From Tenericutes bacterium RIFOXYA12_FULL_35_10 (lineage in GTDB: Bacteria; Bacillota_I; Bacilli_A; Acholeplasmatales; Acholeplasmataceae): a DNA stretch of 53,667 bases. Positions 51,301 through 53,667 of the stretch are shown here, piece by piece. The stretch is from assembly GCA_001830045.1 (NCBI GenBank), contig MIDA01000033.1:1-53667 (forward strand), read 5' to 3'. A program made the translations under genes and the position numbers. The stretch's first letter is position 1. Every line of letters begins with the position of its first letter. Below the pieces are notes generated by a model, which made no database searches, was not told the origin of the DNA, and saw only the letters and a program-made list of their open reading frames with translations.

Positions 51301-53211
51301 TTAATGCATCACTGTCATTTTACGCCCATCACGATGCAGGCTGTTACGTTGCTCAACTTTTGATGTCGTAAGTGTTAAGAGTTGAACAATTTTTACAACT
51401 TCTCCAATGGTGATTAATGATGCCATCGACTCATCTAATCCACCTGACTTATTACGTTTTAACCATAACTTCTTAAACTCTTTCATCAGTGGCGCATAAT
51501 GTCTTGCTAACCATTTTTTATAGTCATTAAATTCAGTTGATGTCACATGTTGACCATGCATACGAACCACCATCATGAAAGATTTCACTAAACGTACAGA
51601 AGTTAACATTTCACTTTGGATCAAAATGTCATCATTTTTACTAAAACGTAGTTTAGAAATAGCGGTTTCGAGTGCACTCATTTTATCAAGCATAAAACTA
51701 AAATTACTCATTAACCCATAAGGATGATCTTTATAAAGCAGGTAGAATGATCCCTGGAGATCGTGTGGATTTAAATGTTTAGCCACCGTAAATAAGGAAA
51801 CCAGTTTGGATGCATTATACGTATAAGGTGTTTCATAATCGACATAAGTGCCTAGATCAAGCATAAGTTGACCTGTTCTTCCTAAAAGATCTTCAACAAC
51901 AAATAAGTTAATGTATTCTCTCATCTCTCTTTGGTTATGGATGCGCGCATTCCAAGATTCTAATCCGCCATAAACGATACCTGGAATACTTGCAGGTAAC
52001 ATTTGAAGATGACCGTTATCGCCCCAATCCGTGAGTAACATCCCTAAACCTTTATTGAGTTTGGTATGCAAAATCGCATTTCTGATGTTTTCAAACATCG
52101 TTGTTGTTCTACCTGTAATTGAATTCCAAGATGATGTACCAGGTGCAGCTAAAAACTTCACACCAAGATCACCTAATTGTTTTAATGTTTTATGAAAAGG
52201 GTAATCATAATCATAACCCCAATCAACAAAGATTAAATCTTTAGGCAGTTTTGCAAGTGCATCTGGATAATGATTTAATACATCGCCCCAAATGAGTGGT
52301 GTTTTATTATTGTCTTTCATAAAATCATACAATTTTAAAACATAATTTAAATAGAGTTCACCAACACCGATTTTTTTAGCTTCTTCTTCGGTCTTACCAT
52401 GACCCAGTTCATAAGGTTCATCTAAATTGATGTTAAAGTAGTTTGATTTTGTCGATTTTAACGCATCCTTATAAAAAGATTTCACGAGTTCTAAACTACG
52501 TTCATCTAAAGGATTAATGGTTGATGGATCTCTATGTGATCCCCAAAAAAACATGCCATCTGGCATCACTGCTAGTTCAGGATAATGCTTTAACCACGCC
52601 GTCATGTGTCCTAAGCCATTATGACAAGGAACTAAATCAATCATTCTCGCATTCGCATACTTTTCTAGTGCACGATATTCTTTGGGTGTGATCGGTGTCA
52701 TACCCTCATTATAGAGATGTTCAAACGAAGGGTAGAAATAACTAAAGCCTTCGATATAGAGTTCAAAATGATTGTATTTTAAATCTGAAAGGATATCTAC
52801 ATATTTCTTTAAAGTGTCGAGTTTAGGAATTTTGTTTCTTGAGATATCTAACATGAACCCTCTGAATTCGAGATCAGGTTCATCAGATAAATTTAAATAG
52901 GGAATTTTCCCTTTTTTAATTTTATGCAGTTGAATCAGTGATTTAACACCATAAAATAAGCCATTGACGGTACCATAAAAAATCTGAATGCCTGTCTTAT
53001 CGACCTTAATTCCATACGCTTCTTTACTCAGTGCTGCATCTTTGACAAAGGTAAGATTTTCAATGTGATGATCTTCTTTCTTTTCCAAGATCGGGTTTTT
53101 AAAAGCAGCTTCAGCTTTCTTTGAATCTTTGGTGTGATTGAAATAAATACCTTTGGTGGCATCGAACGTTCCCTCAAGGATGTTTAAATGCTTTGGTGCT
53201 GGATAAATCAT
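51301..53211 (-). CDS. GH20 beta-N-acetylhexosaminidase, cytoplasmic
   Basis: A 636-residue glycosidase. An N-terminal GH20b-like domain (about 1-112) leads into a TIM barrel (EFRGFMLDISRNKIPKLDTL; FELYIEGFSY; MIDLVPCHNGLGHM). The catalytic Asp-Glu pair is D264-E265 in INLDEPYELGHGK, replacing the more usual GGDE. The C-terminal part (about 470-636) is helical. It should remove terminal GlcNAc or GalNAc by substrate-assisted catalysis. No signal peptide is present. GGAG lies nine bases before the ATG. It is probably co-transcribed with the GNAT gene 41 bases upstream. Confidence 0.88.
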   Translation of the reverse strand: MIYPAPKHLNILEGTFDATKGIYFNHTKDSKKAEAAFKNPILEKKEDHHIENLTFVKDAALSKEAYGIKVDKTGIQIFYGTVNGLFYGVKSLIQLHKIKKGKIPYLNLSDEPDLEFRGFMLDISRNKIPKLDTLKKYVDILSDLKYNHFELYIEGFSYFYPSFEHLYNEGMTPITPKEYRALEKYANARMIDLVPCHNGLGHMTAWLKHYPELAVMPDGMFFWGSHRDPSTINPLDERSLELVKSFYKDALKSTKSNYFNINLDEPYELGHGKTEEEAKKIGVGELYLNYVLKLYDFMKDNNKTPLIWGDVLNHYPDALAKLPKDLIFVDWGYDYDYPFHKTLKQLGDLGVKFLAAPGTSSWNSITGRTTTMFENIRNAILHTKLNKGLGMLLTDWGDNGHLQMLPASIPGIVYGGLESWNARIHNQREMREYINLFVVEDLLGRTGQLMLDLGTYVDYETPYTYNASKLVSLFTVAKHLNPHDLQGSFYLLYKDHPYGLMSNFSFMLDKMSALETAISKLRFSKNDDILIQSEMLTSVRLVKSFMMVVRMHGQHVTSTEFNDYKKWLARHYAPLMKEFKKLWLKRNKSGGLDESMASLITIGEVVKIVQLLTLTTSKVEQRNSLHRDGRKMTVMH

Positions 53212-53252
53212 CGTTTATGTCTCCTTTTTTTTATTTTCTAATATAAATGAAT

Positions 53253-53667
53253 TCAAATTTCCAATCTAGAATTGACCAAAAATTTTAAAATTTCTTCATC
53301 GCCATCTTTTTCATAAGTATCTTCAAATCCATACGATATATAGAACTGATAGGGCATCTCATCTTCAACCATGCAGGATGTATAAAGATATTTTTGATGA
53401 TCCGATTTTGTCTTTTCGACTAAGAGATCTAAAACTTTCTTGCCATACCCTAGATGTTGAAAAGGTTTAGCAATCATAAAACGCCATAATAGATATGATG
53501 GTTGATCACTGTCTTTAATGTCATCATCATGAAGTGCGAGCATCACAAATCCAACAAGCTGATCATCATTATAGATTGCTCTTGGCCATGCTTGTGGTTT
53601 TACATAAGCTTCAGCAATTGAAACCGCATTATGTGCAACACATCTTTTTTGTTTGTCATCTAATGTT
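53253..53667 (-). CDS. GNAT acetyltransferase (5' end outside window)
   Basis: The reading frame is open to the window edge, so the ATG at 53546 is internal. The visible part reads NAVSIAEAY, PRAIYNDDQLVGFVML, then the acetyl-CoA motif KPFQHLGYGKKVLDLL and YISYGFEDT, typical of the GNAT fold and close to polyamine-type acetyltransferases such as BltD. The substrate is unproven. It lies upstream of the GH20 gene on the same strand with no terminator between. Confidence 0.85.
   Translation of the reverse strand, partial: TLDDKQKRCVAHNAVSIAEAYVKPQAWPRAIYNDDQLVGFVMLALHDDDIKDSDQPSYLLWRFMIAKPFQHLGYGKKVLDLLVEKTKSDHQKYLYTSCMVEDEMPYQFYISYGFEDTYEKDGDEEILKFLVNSRLEI

Overview
The window is an AT-rich chromosomal stretch from a wall-less, Acholeplasma-like Mollicute (Acholeplasmatales or a close relative). 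Three things point there. TGA is used as a true stop (for example at 17407-17409, 43390-43392 and 10871-10873), so the mycoplasma TGA=Trp code does not apply. Many genes have strong AGGAGG-type ribosome sites and TTGACA/TATAAT promoters. The gene content also fits: HrcA/CIRCE heat-shock control, the MEP isoprenoid enzyme IspG, and a laminaribiose-phosphorylase-type GH94 enzyme (one is characterised from Acholeplasma laidlawii). No transposase, integrase, phage gene or CRISPR array is visible.

Region 1 (1-12.9 kb) is housekeeping. It holds a 5'-truncated DUF1295 membrane protein, then the heat-shock operon hrcA-grpE-dnaK-dnaJ on the minus strand behind a promoter with two CIRCE-like operators. 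An MBL-fold hydrolase, rpmG, ispG and a lipoprotein follow. A tightly overlapping minus-strand operon then runs from a Nudix hydrolase to an ABC-F ATPase and includes a 48-residue membrane protein.

Region 2 (13-22.7 kb) holds an MFS transporter, a DUF1801-like protein, tRNA-Lys(CTT), an EEP-family phosphodiesterase, a small InlB-repeat exported protein and an unknown protein. Next is a plus-strand potassium operon: an LSm-like small protein, two RCK proteins, a TrkH-type channel and a KdpD/KdpE-like two-component pair. A convergent orphan response regulator follows. Between it and the next gene, bounded by two terminators and with its own extended -10, lies a candidate small RNA with a C-rich loop.

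Region 3 (22.7-47.0 kb, all minus strand) is the centrepiece: a roughly 24 kb predicted beta-1,3-glucan (laminarin/callose-type) utilisation locus. The upstream block is GH94 phosphorylase, cupin, cytoplasmic GH16 and LacI regulator. The downstream block is a GH161-like beta-1,3-glucan phosphorylase, a four-CBM lipoprotein without catalytic domain, a lipoprotein solute-binding protein, a 1019-residue membrane-anchored carbohydrate-binding/solute-binding fusion, two separate MalF/MalG-type permease pairs, an NHL-TPR-Yip1 membrane protein, a DUF5696 protein and an exported GH16 lipoprotein. LacI-type operators (GGAAAyCGrTTTCC) sit at both promoters. The model is that surface CBMs and the exported GH16 capture and cut the glucan, long oligosaccharides enter by ABC import, the cytoplasmic GH16 shortens them, and GH161/GH94 phosphorolyse them to glucose 1-phosphate. 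No ABC ATPase and no beta-glucosidase are encoded, so a shared ATPase elsewhere is implied.

Region 4 (47.1-53.7 kb) holds an HTH-nucleotidyltransferase fusion flanked by a duplicated 26-bp terminator, a four-gene operon with an S51 peptidase, a GDPD and deoxynucleoside kinase pair, a cytoplasmic GH20 hexosaminidase, and a GNAT acetyltransferase truncated by the window end. No gene-free stretch longer than about 300 bases remains after this annotation.
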